Assembly (NCBI GenBank): GCA_004352715.1
Contig: SCFE01000047.1
Coordinates: 1,701,424 to 1,765,423 of the forward strand
Direction: 5' to 3'
DNA: 64,000 nucleotides
Source of the DNA: Hofstenia miamia
Lineage: Eukaryota > Xenacoelomorpha > Acoela
The notes under the pieces are model-generated. The model worked only from the letters and a program-made list of their open reading frames with translations, did no database searches and was not told where the DNA came from. Positions 11,311 through 20,409 of this stretch are shown here, in pieces. The number at the start of each line of letters is the position of its first letter. Within the stretch, counting starts at the first letter, position 1. A program made the position numbers and the translations under genes.

Positions 11311-11869
11311 ACGTTAAGTATTTAAAACTCATTTATATTTTCGCTAGGTATTTTCAATTATTTATATTCGCGCTAATTATAAAATATTTCATTATATATT
11401 ATTTTATGCTCGCGATAAGTATACTATATAAATATTTTTTTTCAAATGTGTAAAAATTTCGAAATTTGTTTAAACATACATATATAATACCCTAAATGGC
11501 ACCACTAAACACTTTTATAGACAGTAGCTTGTTATATATATAAAATGATGATATATTTTTATAGATACTTTAGAAAGAATATCGTACTAATGTTAAAATG
11601 GCGAATATGGCAAAAGATTTAAAAAAATAATTACCACACATGCATAAGTACTGGGGGTGGAAGCTTGCTTTGAAGGAAGAAATCTCTAGACTGAGCACCT
11701 GATAGAAAACAAGATCCGGGCGAAAGTTGCTGAAATTGTTGATCGTAACGCATTTTATCGTTGGATGAAATAATCCATTCCACTGGACCTAAGGCAAAAA
11801 ATGTACAAAATTATGAAAGGAATTACCTTTAGATTTTGGAGATACATGAAATTGATTTGCCATAATTCC
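226..11869 (-). CDS. ITSN: intersectin (EH-domain endocytic scaffold), 5' half of gene
   Basis: Intersectins are cytoplasmic scaffolds of clathrin-mediated endocytosis: EH domains bind NPF motifs, a KLERQ-type coiled coil follows, then SH3 domains (and in some forms DH-PH-C2). Here eleven minus-strand exons with GT-AG borders join in phase: 11869-11827, 11788-11635, 9436-9273, 9208-9052, 9008-8902, 8842-8779, 8728-8591, 8481-8336, 1262-1165, 575-453, 375-226. They give 446 codons from the ATG at 11863. EH1 occupies about residues 13-100 and EH2 about 175-270. Both have the EF-hand loop ([12 protein letters not shown] and [12 protein letters not shown]) and the proline-rich edge after the domain. 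The highly charged coiled coil starts at about residue 323. The order EH1-linker-EH2-linker-coiled coil is that of intersectin rather than Eps15, which has three EH domains. The SH3 part lies beyond the left edge. Introns of 38-109 nt alternate with 2.2-kb and 7-kb introns loaded with transposons. Family call is firm; the ITSN1/2 distinction is not meaningful here. Confidence 0.9.
453..575 (-). CDS. ITSN: intersectin exon 10: KLERQ coiled coil
   Basis: A 123-bp phase-0 exon made almost only of Glu, Arg, Lys, Gln and Leu, as expected for the central coiled coil. Confidence 0.85.
983..1134. other. assembly gap (152 N) inside a (TA)n array
   Basis: Runs of TA flank both sides of the gap, so an uncollapsed or unsequenced TA microsatellite in the intersectin intron is the likely content. 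Confidence 0.95.
1165..1262 (-). CDS. ITSN: intersectin exon 9: start of coiled coil
   Basis: A 98-bp exon encoding [20 protein letters not shown], a strongly conserved intersectin signature at the start of the KLERQ coiled coil. It has a strong donor (GTAAGT), after which the intron enters a (TA)n array and an assembly gap. Confidence 0.9.
1263..3290. other. intersectin intron without recognisable genes
   Basis: This stretch is AT-rich intron with no coding similarity that I can see on either strand. Transposon remnants begin after about 3.3 kb. Confidence 0.6.
3300..4302 (-). pseudogene. non-LTR retrotransposon (LINE) reverse transcriptase, decayed
   Basis: Read on the minus strand, a broken frame shows the LINE reverse-transcriptase core in order: [15 protein letters not shown] (the PQGS..GP.LF block), [12 protein letters not shown] (the catalytic Y-x-D-D block), a [15 protein letters not shown] segment (thumb start) and a [20 protein letters not shown] segment (the YLGV block). 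Stops and at least two frameshifts separate them. The 5' part is cut off by a (TA)n array and gap. The block order and spacing fit CR1/L2/jockey-like elements. The element is intronic in the intersectin gene and opposes no host coding sequence. Confidence 0.75.
4303..4480. other. assembly gap (178 N) in a (TA)n array
   Basis: Bounded by TA repeats on both sides, directly left of the TIR transposon. Confidence 0.95.
4511..4559 (+). repeat. left terminal inverted repeat
   Basis: Matches the reverse complement of 6156-6204 at 46 of 49 positions. The outer bases are TTAGGGTGATT. Confidence 0.9.
4680..5238 (+). repeat. 280-bp direct duplication around a single N
   Basis: 4680-4958 and 4960-5238 are almost identical (differences near GATTACAACA versus GATTATAGCA), with one N at 4959 exactly at the junction. 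This is more like two overlapping contig ends that were not merged than a biological tandem duplication. Confidence 0.85.
5695..6168 (+). pseudogene. transposase-like fragment of the TIR element
   Basis: A 157-codon frame contains [10 protein letters not shown], an [10 protein letters not shown] segment, [23 protein letters not shown] and FDITSSNTG followed by a Cys-rich LLEKR stretch. I recall this ordered set of motifs (HWDGK, SGTGEA, W..TDR, FDTTASNTG) from uncharacterised, multicopy transposon-encoded proteins of aquatic invertebrates and insects. I cannot assign a superfamily name with certainty. Full-length relatives continue past the LLEKR block, but this copy ends in the right TIR, so it is truncated. 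The upstream part (before 5695) is missing or frame-broken. Confidence 0.6.
6156..6204 (-). repeat. right terminal inverted repeat
   Basis: Partner of 4511-4559. The transposase-like frame stops inside it at 6168. Confidence 0.9.
6389..6422. repeat. (TA)n microsatellite
   Basis: An uninterrupted TA array of about 17 units between the TIR element and the LINE remnant. Confidence 0.95.
6430..6960 (-). pseudogene. decayed LINE C-terminal region, higher GC than surroundings
   Basis: On the minus strand, broken frames give [15 protein letters not shown] (the YLGV..L.W..H block after the reverse-transcriptase core) followed by segments like [17 protein letters not shown], as in LINE C-terminal tails. 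Base composition is clearly richer in G+C than the flanking intron. Both ends are bounded by (TA)n arrays. Similarity is weak and the family cannot be named. Confidence 0.42.
7096..7264. other. assembly gap (169 N) in a (TA)n array
   Basis: TA units flank the gap on both sides. Confidence 0.95.
7277..8335. other. intersectin intron without recognisable features
   Basis: AT-rich intronic DNA between the gap and exon 8. I see no coding or repeat structure. Confidence 0.6.
8336..8481 (-). CDS. ITSN: intersectin exon 8: linker before coiled coil
   Basis: A 146-bp exon with a Pro/Gln-rich linker. It ends in phase 1 so that the last A plus TG from the next exon makes a Met. The intron that follows is about 7 kb. 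Confidence 0.8.
8591..8728 (-). CDS. ITSN: intersectin exon 7: EF-hand of EH2
   Basis: A 138-bp exon with [20 protein letters not shown] followed by the [12 protein letters not shown] tail, diagnostic for intersectin EH2. Confidence 0.88.
8779..8842 (-). CDS. ITSN: intersectin exon 6: middle of EH2
   Basis: A 64-bp exon encoding [19 protein letters not shown], the second helix of EH2, ending in the split Trp codon. The flanking introns are 59 and 50 nt. It is too short to appear as a stand-alone open frame and was found from splice borders and domain continuity. Confidence 0.82.
8902..9008 (-). CDS. ITSN: intersectin exon 5: start of EH2
   Basis: A 107-bp exon carrying the EH2 opening ([18 protein letters not shown]) and the TGFVG turn. 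Phase 1 at the 3' end. Confidence 0.85.
9052..9208 (-). CDS. ITSN: intersectin exon 4: linker between EH domains
   Basis: A 157-bp exon encoding a Ser/Pro/Val-rich low-complexity linker with no domain. The reading frame and both splice phases fit the EH1 and EH2 exons on either side. The intron to the next exon is 43 nt. Confidence 0.8.
9273..9436 (-). CDS. ITSN: intersectin exon 3: second half of EH1
   Basis: A 164-bp exon with the calcium-loop segment [18 protein letters not shown] and the tail [11 protein letters not shown], typical of intersectin EH1. It starts after a TTTTTTCAG acceptor and ends in phase 1 at 9273. Confidence 0.88.
9637..9845 (-). mobile_element. Penelope-like element 3' fragment
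   Basis: On the minus strand a frame reads [19 protein letters not shown], then [14 protein letters not shown] and a stop. This is the C-terminal tail that follows the GIY-YIG endonuclease of Penelope-like retroelements (H.TKIxEALxIK ... N.Q.D.S.LNIF). The same tail pattern occurs at 25.8 kb and 56.1 kb in this window. About 20 nt after the stop comes GTCGAAACGCGTC, the 3' half of a hammerhead-like motif. Its 5' CUGANGA box is eroded here. The fragment lies in an intersectin intron. Confidence 0.65.
9843..9876. repeat. (TA)n microsatellite
   Basis: A TA array of about 17 units upstream of the Penelope-like fragment. Confidence 0.95.
10072..10218 (+). repeat. 38-bp minisatellite, about 4 copies
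   Basis: The core AAAATCACTTTATAG recurs at 10085, 10122, 10160 and 10198 (spacing 37-38 bp), joined by a TTTTAGGGAAAAA segment. It lies just left of a 1000-N gap, so the array may extend into the gap. Confidence 0.9.
10280..11279. other. assembly gap of exactly 1000 N
   Basis: The round size indicates a default scaffold gap of unknown true length. Right edge is a (TA)n array. Confidence 0.95.
11280..11307. repeat. (TA)n microsatellite
   Basis: TA array at the right edge of the 1000-N gap. Confidence 0.95.
11635..11788 (-). CDS. ITSN: intersectin exon 2: first half of EH1
   Basis: A 154-bp exon (2+150+2 phase) that encodes the VEWII start of EH1, the MRYDQQF helix and the [12 protein letters not shown] helix. 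It ends inside the Trp codon completed by the next exon, a split position seen in EH domains. Confidence 0.85.
11827..11869 (-). CDS. ITSN: intersectin exon 1 with start codon
   Basis: The ATG is at 11863, followed by [12 protein letters not shown] and a phase-1 donor (GTAATT) at 11826. A pyrimidine-rich acceptor (TAATTTTAG) ends at 11870, only 6 nt before the ATG, so the message either has an upstream non-coding exon or receives a spliced leader here. The intron to exon 2 is only 38 nt. Confidence 0.75.
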
Positions 11870-11871
11870 CT

Positions 11872-14080
11872 AAAATTAGATAAAATGACAATTTAAGGCA
11901 ATGCATCAACAGCAAGACAATATGTAAAAAATGCATAGTTGAAAGCTGCTATATGTAAAGCTTAGTCCTAACGAACTGATTTACAAAATAATTTTTTTTC
12001 GAATTATAATATATGGATTCCGAATTTGTAATAATTAGTAAATGTGATATTTAAATATTTAATAACAGTCTTCAATATATAGCGACAGATGATCGAACCT
12101 AAAAAATATGATTGGATTCTGTAAGAATGACAAGCGAAGCACTAACATTTTTGCTTAGAAATATTAAAAGTTCAAAACACCTATAACTAAAATTCAAAAG
12201 TAATCGTTTATATAATTCAGAGAATATTTTTGCACTGGCACTGCAGCCAACAACGAATGTGTGGTAGCATAATCTATTCCTTGTTACCCATGTTTATTTG
12301 ATTTATCGATAAAATAGTTAGGAATAAGTAGTTAACCAAGAACCAATGCGTGTTATAAATACAGTGAAAATATTTATGTGAAAACATATATTTAGTTTTT
12401 CTACAGGCGAAAATCATTTTTGATTTTAATCAAAAAATCCCAATTGCAACCTAAAGCATAACTAATAAACTAGATTTTTCAAATACAGCAACGTTCACGG
12501 CAAAAAATAGAAATCAGGAACCAGTATTTTGTATAAAGCCACTAAAACCGCAATGCTGCTGTGAATTACTTTAAAAGGATTCACAAAAAGTATCTTAAAA
12601 TAAATCAAAATGTATATATAGCGATTATTGCTTGTGCGTATTTAGTAAATCAAAAAATATTTATATCGATATGTTATTGCAAATAGGAATTGACTTCAGA
12701 CATATACATATATCTCGTTATTGGCATTTATCTTATATAGAGAGAAATATACATAGGCCTTGTTCAAAATCCCTACTTGGTCAAAGATTACCACTCAATA
12801 CACTTTATGATTGGTGACTCGACAAATATAGTTACTAGGATTTTCTCTAGGTGTTATAGCAAAGGAAATGGATGAGCCATTTCTTATAGTTCAATTCAGA
12901 AGTTTGTGGTGCAAACGTTTCCATTTATTTTGTTAATACTTTGAGAAGGGCTGACACAATTATGTAGATATCAGCCGTACTAATTATATTTATTTTTTAC
13001 ATTAAATTATTTAGAATTTATTACAGGATCATAGGTGAGCTGAAATTGCACAAAGGGTCTGTATCTTCTAAATTTTTTTAAAAGAACTTAATTTAAGGAA
13101 CCTATTCAGTAGTTGGTCAAAATAGAAACATTATGTTGAAATGCAATAAAATACATTTTCGTAATAAACACGAATGATGTCAACTACGAGCATGCATAAA
13201 TAAGATACAACAGCAGATCTTTAATAATATACGCACATAACACTAGGAAAAAAATCGAATTTTTAGCTTAAATCAATTTTTGAGTAAAATTGTAAAGACC
13301 TTTAATGACTTTTATTAACTTAATATTTCCTGCGAATGCTGAAGCAAAAAAAATTAAAATTCATAAAACTTCGTTGGCTTAGGCTTCTGTGCAAGTGTAA
13401 GGCTAGCAAAAGCAACGGAGTTATACAAAATTCAATGGATTGATATAAAGTTTTTCTCTCACTGTTTCTTAGAATTTAAATATTGTGTATTGGTTGAAAA
13501 TTTCTTATCAATTATGTTCTGAATAAGTTACTGTGGATATCCAATATTTTTAAGCATTCATTTAATGAGGCTCATCACAATTCAAAATCTATGAAAAGAA
13601 ACACCAGGCTGCAAAAGTGTAAGTTTTAACCGTATTTTGGACGTTGTTGTGACCTCAGATTTCATAAATTTGGAAAAAAAATAGTCTCACATGGAGCTGG
13701 TCACCGCGTTCTAATCTATGGTGGTAATAGTTGCAGAGCAATAATGCTCCGAAATGAAGAAGCAGATGTATAGCCATTCGCAAGTTCTTTTTAAGAAAAG
13801 TCGTCAATTACTCAAAATTCATAGTAAAAAATGTCTAAACATTTTAGTAAGAGGGTGTCAGTCATGATTCAAGAAAAGAAAGTGCGCTTAAAGGTAAAAA
13901 ATTATTATGAAACAAAGCAAGACTATTGCCAATTAGAACTGTTAACTTATATACAAAATTGTGGTAAATATTGTTTGAGCCATATTTGAGATGGTATTAA
14001 TAGCATGGGGCACTAAAATTTATTTATTAGAAATCACAATCTACGAATTACTTTTTTTTAATGGAACAGTTAATAATTTC
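11872..14080. other. intergenic, no recognisable gene
   Basis: About 2.2 kb of AT-rich sequence 5' of intersectin. Frames are short and have no motif I recognise. Confidence 0.55.
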
Positions 14081-14081
14081 A

Positions 14082-14087
14082 TTTATT
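14082..14087 (-). terminator. AATAAA polyadenylation signal of the His-rich peptide gene
   Basis: A canonical hexamer on the minus strand about 60 nt past the stop codon at 14143. Confidence 0.5.
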
Positions 14088-14142
14088 TTCTCAGTTATAA
14101 AAATCAATGAAATTCTCCAATAAAATAAAGTTTTCAGTTTTC

Positions 14143-14358
14143 TTAATCAATGATAACAGTGTGATCATGAGGATGAATGTTGTGATGTTCATCATCATGA
14201 GGATGCCCATCACCATCTACATGGAGCATTTTTGCATTCGCATAGAAACTTGAAAGAATTGCACACAGTGTAACAAAGACCAAAATTAGATAAACTTGCC
14301 TATTGTCAACTTTAATATGATTTATATGTTGGATATAAAAATATATGACTATTAGCAA
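14143..14358 (-). CDS. small secreted His/Asp-rich peptide (last exon)
   Basis: The frame contains a clear signal-peptide-like core (VYLILVFVTLCAILSSFYANA) followed directly by a 29-residue tail KMLHVDGDGHPHDDEHHNIHP... that holds eight His and many Asp, then a stop. An AATAAA polyadenylation signal lies about 60 nt downstream (14082-14087, minus strand). The first in-frame Met (14358) would put an extra hydrophobic Tyr/Ile-rich stretch before the core. Alternatively the exon starts near 14310 and is joined by a 40-nt intron to ATGTCAAGTATTG at 14391, in phase. The His/Asp tail would suit divalent-metal binding, but that is inference. I recognise no family. The gene is too short for confident calling; the polyA signal and signal peptide are the support. 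Confidence 0.5.
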   Translation of the reverse strand: MLIVIYFYIQHINHIKVDNRQVYLILVFVTLCAILSSFYANAKMLHVDGDGHPHDDEHHNIHPHDHTVIID

Positions 14359-15234
14359 CTGAAAGTGTCATCACAACAATACTTGACATAGCTTTAAATT
14401 GAATGATGAATGCCTTCTGGCAAGAGACTGGGTTTGAATATTCCAATATAAATTTTCTTGTATAAAAGTAATGCTGCCGCCCAAAGTCTCCTAATAAATA
14501 TTGCCATGGAAATAATAGAATAATTAACGACTTACTTAAATTAAACCAGCCGGTGTAGTTCCTTACTTAATACTGAAGAGATAAGCACACACTATTCAGA
14601 TTACTATTGAAATTTTTGAAAAAGATTATATTGAAATACAGCTAAGGAAACTAGTCTTTTTGGAATTAAAATTACGATAATAAAGGTCGTGACCTCCCCA
14701 TCGATACCAACACCTTCAAAATTGTGGCAGCTTTTTAATACAACAATATAGTATAAAACTTCCAACAAAATCGCCCGAATTTTTGTATCAAGTTATAAAG
14801 AAGATATCTAGTACTAATCTCAAACAATCTACATCAATATTATTAATATAGATAGACAATTTCAGTCAGATAGATATAATAAAGTATCGTCAAATGATGC
14901 CATTGCAATTCTAATCCTATTTCAAAAAGCCACACGACTTAATCATTACGTCATTTCAATTACCTAAACGTAAACAGATTATGAACAAATATTATTGTAA
15001 ATAGGACACTATTATTTATATGAATAACTCTTCTTCCAAAGCTTTCTTTATGCATTTTTCTATTTGTTAAAATACTTTTGCAACTGAACTATGGCACATT
15101 AAAAACACATTGTTGCTAAAATATTTTTTTCCAATAATATTTTTATTCTGTTAGTTTAAATTTATCAATATTTAAGATGTTATGTTAATTTGATGTTGTA
15201 TTATTACTACAAAGCAATTGAAACTGTCAGAAAG

Positions 15235-15565
15235 CTGAAGAATCAATAGAAAACTACCTATAGTAGGCCTTCAAAATTTAAAAATTGTGTGTTTTCAAGA
15301 TATTCAATATTATACTTAAGCTTTATTTACATAATTGAATTTGATTGAGGTTTCCTATGAAATTCTATTTAACATATGGTGATTTCTTCGAATTCATATT
15401 TTAAGATGTAGCAAGTTTGTTCAAATTATCCATAGTAATTTCACAAGCACATGTAAAAAATTTCCAAATATAGCCCTTTGATGTTTCAAAATATTAAACA
15501 CTTAAGAGTATTTAATTGTTTGGTTTAGTTCACTTACTATTTTTAGTTTTCTATTGATTCTTCAG
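15235..15565. mobile_element. 331-bp inverted-repeat unit, MITE candidate
   Basis: A perfect 21-bp inverted repeat (15235-15255, CTGAAGAATCAATAGAAAACT, and 15545-15565). A second, imperfect complementary pair sits inside it near 15310 and 15505. No coding capacity. This is compatible with a small non-autonomous foldback/MITE element, but no target-site duplication is evident. Confidence 0.45.
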
Positions 15566-16949
15566 TGAAGAAATAGTATTGCAGAACTACAAATTTTGTG
15601 TCAATATCCCTTTTGCATTTGTTCAATATTTTAAATTCATTTATGATGGTTTTATAATAGGTTTTCACAGTATTCAGCATTTGTTATTCAATTTCTTGAT
15701 TTACAAGTTTGTTTGTAAGATTGACAATAATCAATTCATTCAAGCCAAACCTACTCTAAAAGTGTATTCCCATTATTATATTTTTTTCAAAATTTTTGCA
15801 AAAATTGACTTATTTTTGGCAGAACACCAGAGTTACAGTTCTTTCCATGCAATTCTGTATTTTAGCTATGTAAACTACATAGAAATCTAATTGAGAGACT
15901 AAAGAAATATATTTACTTATTAAATAAAATATTTCAATTTCATTGAAATCTAACTCCAACAGTTTTTAATTTTTGATGACGTCAGTGATATGCAACTGAC
16001 TCAGTAGTGGGAATATCCATAAAGTTAATATAAAGCACAAGAGAAAGCAACTACATTAACTCCACAAAACCTGCTTAACAAACTCAAAAATATCACCAAA
16101 ACTCATTATGGTTCATCATTGAAAGCAAAATAACTACAATTAGCATGTAAAACAAGTTAAACCTATGAGATCCTATGTGTAATTCTTGCAAAAATAAGTC
16201 ACAAAACACAAACATAAGGTACTGATATTGCATGGGACCAAGCAAACTAAGGACCAATGCTACTAACTAATAGTTAATATTCATTAATGATAAAAAATAT
16301 TACATTTAAAAATAAAGCTTAGAGTTTGTTTTATTTTAATGAACAATGCTAAACAACATATGTAAATAGATCCAGAAATATATATAATGAAATGCATTGA
16401 ATGCATAATCCAGCTAATTTTTTGGTGGAAAAGTCAAAAGTTTCTCTTCTAAAAGTAAACAATAGTTTGCAATTTGACTAAAAAGGAAATCAGTCATAAT
16501 GTAGAATCACTGGGTTGAAACTAGAGAAAACTATGCTAGAGGACTTAATGTCAATGCAGAAGATCACTGAGGTGAACATATTCTAGAGCAACAGTGATTC
16601 TAACAGAACTAAGAGGTAAGCAAAAACATTGGTAGTTTATCTTCATAACTAGTAACTGCTTAGATCTCCAAAAGAAAGAAAGAAACATCAAATATAAACA
16701 ATTCCACTGCATCACACTAAAGTGATGTCCACAGCTAAATGTTCAGAAACTTGCTTTGCAGTGTTTCCTTATATGTCTCTCAGTTTATTATCTAGCCAAA
16801 TATAATGTCTCAGTAGTTGTCTTAGATCTCAGCCAATATATAAATAGCATGTAGTTACCATTCATTTGTGCTAGCTAACAGTCATGATTTAAACACAGTG
16901 TAACTTATTATTAGGTGATAAAAATGCTCTTGTGTTTTCATGACTTGGT

Positions 16950-19203
16950 TGAATATGTTGATTGGAATGATTTGTCCTTCCCAGTTGTTCTGATAAAGTC
17001 TTTCAGTGGTTTTGTCATAGGCTCACTCCAAGTAATTCATTCCTTCAATATTGAAATGTATTTCTGATTTATTTTGAAGATCATAGCATTGAATCAGTTC
17101 AAAAAAGTTTTTGGTAGACCCTGGTTTCATTTCAATTATATGTTGTGTGCATAACAGTATGTTCTTGTTGCTGATGAAATTAAATTTGGTATCAGCTGTT
17201 GCTCCCCACATATATTTTTTGAGCATGTAAGAAAAAACATTGATGTCTAATGAACAAATACCCAAACAATTAGAGATGATCATGGGCAACATTTTACTGA
17301 GGATGCTACTCCCCCCACCAGTCATGCATAATACTTTTCCACTTTCTCCATGGTCTTTTTGGTTTTGCCAGGAGACACTGGTACTGAATTTTGGTGTATG
17401 AGCCAGTTTTTCACTCTCCAAGATGTGGGACAGATTTGCAATCTAATGAGTGCATTGGAGTGTGATCTTTTTGCAAGTATTCTTATTGATTGGCACTCTC
17501 AAATCAAGGTCATTTGTTAGGAAAATTTGCTAGCACCCAGGTAGTGCCATGGAAATAAATGTTTGGCATGGAATGTATAGAAAATAATCTCTCCTTATAG
17601 TTTTTCCTGTCTTGTGTTTGATAGGAGAGGCTGATGTCTCTAAGCAAGTGCTCTACAGATCTGTGCTAGTAGTCAGGCAACTTCTTATAAAAATGATGGG
17701 CCAATTGTTGTCTGGATTTTTATTTGTTTTTCTGCTGGACCAAACCTCTGCAATTTTGTCACAGGTGGTGCTGCTTTGTGAAAATGAGAAACTAACCCTG
17801 AGATCAGTGAGTGACATTAGGTGGGGCATCAATGGATAATTTTCTCCAGCATGGGTTGGAAACCTTTCACACAACAGTAAATCAGTGTAAATGAGTTGCA
17901 CTATTGAAATTATCAGGGCATGATACATACTAAGTGCCTGGTACTCATGTTGGTACAGGATTATCAGATTTTCCATCTCAAAGTGTAAATTTTCAACATC
18001 TTCAAGCATCTTGTCTTCACAGACATTGATCACAATGACTAATCTAATTTTTTTTACTTTTGTGATGAGGCTGTCCTGCACCTCCCCCACATACAAAAAT
18101 AGATTATTAACAAGTTAGTAAAATAGATGTTTATGTTTTCAAATTTATTGATGCCCCTCCAGTTAGTCATAAACAAACTTAGATTGGATAAAGTGAAGTC
18201 CTCATCAAACATAGTATGGACCATGCTCCTCCAATTGTGTCTTCCATTCCTTTCAGCATTTTTTAATCATAACAGATGATAGCATTCATCTTAGGCTTCT
18301 TCTCATGATCAATAATGAAAGGAACTATGTCAATAGAGGTGTTCAAGGTCTTTGAGTTAAATTTCCATCTTAACTTATTTTTCATTTCTTAAGAGATGTT
18401 ATCCCAGATTGATCTGGTAGCTTTTTATGTTAAAATGAAATAGGGGTGGAGTATTTTGTTTCCAAATCTAGATAACTTAGTTTTCCTTTCTTCAGTATGG
18501 CAAGATCTGATTGCAGAAGGTAGAGTTTCAGTACCTAAACAAGAGGGTTGGGAACTCAATGGGGTTGAGTCACTACTGGGCTCCCTTACATTAATTAACT
18601 TAATATCAGAATTATTAGAATTAAAGTTTATAGCCTGAGTCACCAACTCCTCCTGAGTATGTGGAGCCATTTGTTTCCCTATGTATTGTTGGGAATGGAA
18701 TGCATCCACCATCATCTGCTTTCTGGTTCACCCAGCCATTTGTTGACACAGTGAATATGGAATATGCTCAGAACCATCCCTGCTTTCTATCATAGGCTTC
18801 CATTGGTGGAGAAATTTGTCTCCCACATCCTGCAGAAGCATTGCTACCAGTATTACTGTCCATCCTCTAGTGGATCCTTCTTTGGAATGGTGGAGGTGGC
18901 AAATTATGTTGTTTCCTCTTTGATTTCATTGTTGCTAAACAGAGATATGAGATTAAGGTCCCACACAGTGGAATCAAATTTACTAATATTTCTAGCCTTA
19001 TGTTGAGGCAATACAAGAATATTGGGACTGTTATTAAAATTATCATAACTGGCATCAAAATCAACATCATCAAATTCCTCCTTACTGAACTCTGTGTGGT
19101 TGCCAAACTGTTCATATACATCAACACCATTATCAATTAATGACATTTCATTATCATCATCAATGATGATGCTCTCTATATCTTTATGACTCAATAGAGC
19201 CAT
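16950..19203 (-). pseudogene. post-pol region of the retrotransposon, function unknown
   Basis: Frames at 19203-18904 (acidic, Asp/Asn-rich, starting at the end of pol), 18715-18425, 18096-17653 and 17421-17023 follow integrase in the same orientation and share the higher-GC composition of the element. Their position after pol is where an env-like or other third frame sits in some Ty3/gypsy lineages. I see no fusion-peptide or transmembrane arrangement convincing enough to call an envelope protein, so the function stays unassigned. Confidence 0.4.
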
Positions 19204-20053
19204 TAAAAATAAACCTTTTTTCTGATATTTAAAATGTATTTGTTATGGACTAATACCATGTTAAACATAAAAGGACCTTGCCAATTATGTGTAAGTTTCC
19301 TCACCTGATTGCTATTGTATATTTGGTGTGGAAAATATGCAAAAACTTTATCACCTTGTTTATGAGGTTCTCCATATTACTTTTTATTAAAATTTCAATT
19401 CTCTCTCACCACTGAAATGTTGGTGTTGTGACATACTGTTAAATGCACCTTGTGCATATCATCCATTAATCTCCTGACATATCCATCCATTGTTTTTTGT
19501 GGTGTTTTGGGTATATCATTGAGAGAGCTGTTGATTGCTTACATCCAAACATGGCCTTGAAGGGGCTTATCTTGGTGGTAGAATGTACTGAAGTATTGTA
19601 AAATAACTCCATCATTTTGATAATGTGCCTCCAGTTCTTTCCTGTGGCTCAAAACAGTGTGACTCTAATTAGCTTAGCTAGCATTTTGTTTAATCTAGCC
19701 CATTGGACTCAGGGTGGTATGCAATTCTAAATTCATGTAAAATCTCCAGTTCTAGCATCAAAGCTTCCATGAGGGTACTCTTAAATTGAGGGCTGTTATC
19801 TGTTACTAGTTTTTCCATTGGACCCAGCCTTAATATCCATTCCTTAATGATTTTCTTGCCAATGACTTTGGCAGTTGTACTGTTGAGCAGAATTATTCTG
19901 GCATACTTTGTAAAGTGGTCTATTAAGACTAATAAGTACTGGTACCCATTGTCATCTCTTGATGGTTGTTTGAGGTCAATATGCATGATCTCATTGGTGT
20001 GTTCTGTGGGACAGTTCTCTAATTCAGCCATCTGCTCAGGAAAATGGCTGTTA

Positions 20054-20064
20054 GACTGCAATAG
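20054..20064 (+). repeat. 11-bp direct repeat, left copy
   Basis: GACTGCAATAG, target-site duplication of the 345-bp insertion. Confidence 0.85.
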
Positions 20065-20409
20065 TCGGGGTTACTCTACCAGTCAACAGACTGAAGAGTG
20101 GGTGGCAACAGATCAGTTCTGGCACTTCCCCTAGAAGTGTGATGCCGGCTTAATCATGCTTGTCCTCTGGAGACCCCTGGCATGCAGAGTGCTGATCTGT
20201 GTTGAGTCTGATCAGCAGAGAGTGAAGCTGAAGGCCGAGCTTCATGAGAGGGTTGCGCCTCTCTACAGCTTTCACCAACCAAGGCTACTAACTGAGTTAA
20301 CTTGTGAGCACCTGCTGTCTGCCTGTTATGGAGATCCTGATTATTTAGGAGATATTTATACACTTGTAGTGCAAAGCACCAAGTGACAGCCCTAAAATCT
20401 CCGTTGACT
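20065..20409. mobile_element. 345-bp GC-rich insertion with 11-bp target duplication
   Basis: The 11-mer GACTGCAATAG occurs at 20054-20064 and again at 20410-20420, bracketing a segment of roughly 50% GC within a 30-40% GC region. Skipping the segment and one 11-mer leaves the integrase frame continuous, so this is an insertion into the retrotransposon. It has no inverted termini and no poly(A). A motif like GGTAGAGTAACCCC near one end is vaguely tRNA/SINE-like but I cannot classify it. Confidence 0.8.

Noticed and set aside
15579-15890. 103-codon plus-strand frame rich in Phe/Tyr/Ile
   Set aside because: Composition is what AT-rich random sequence gives; no motif, no splice or polyA context.
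20065-20409. Frames inside the GC-rich insertion as genes
   Set aside because: Both strands have short frames only because of high GC; no motif, and the segment is an insertion with target duplications.
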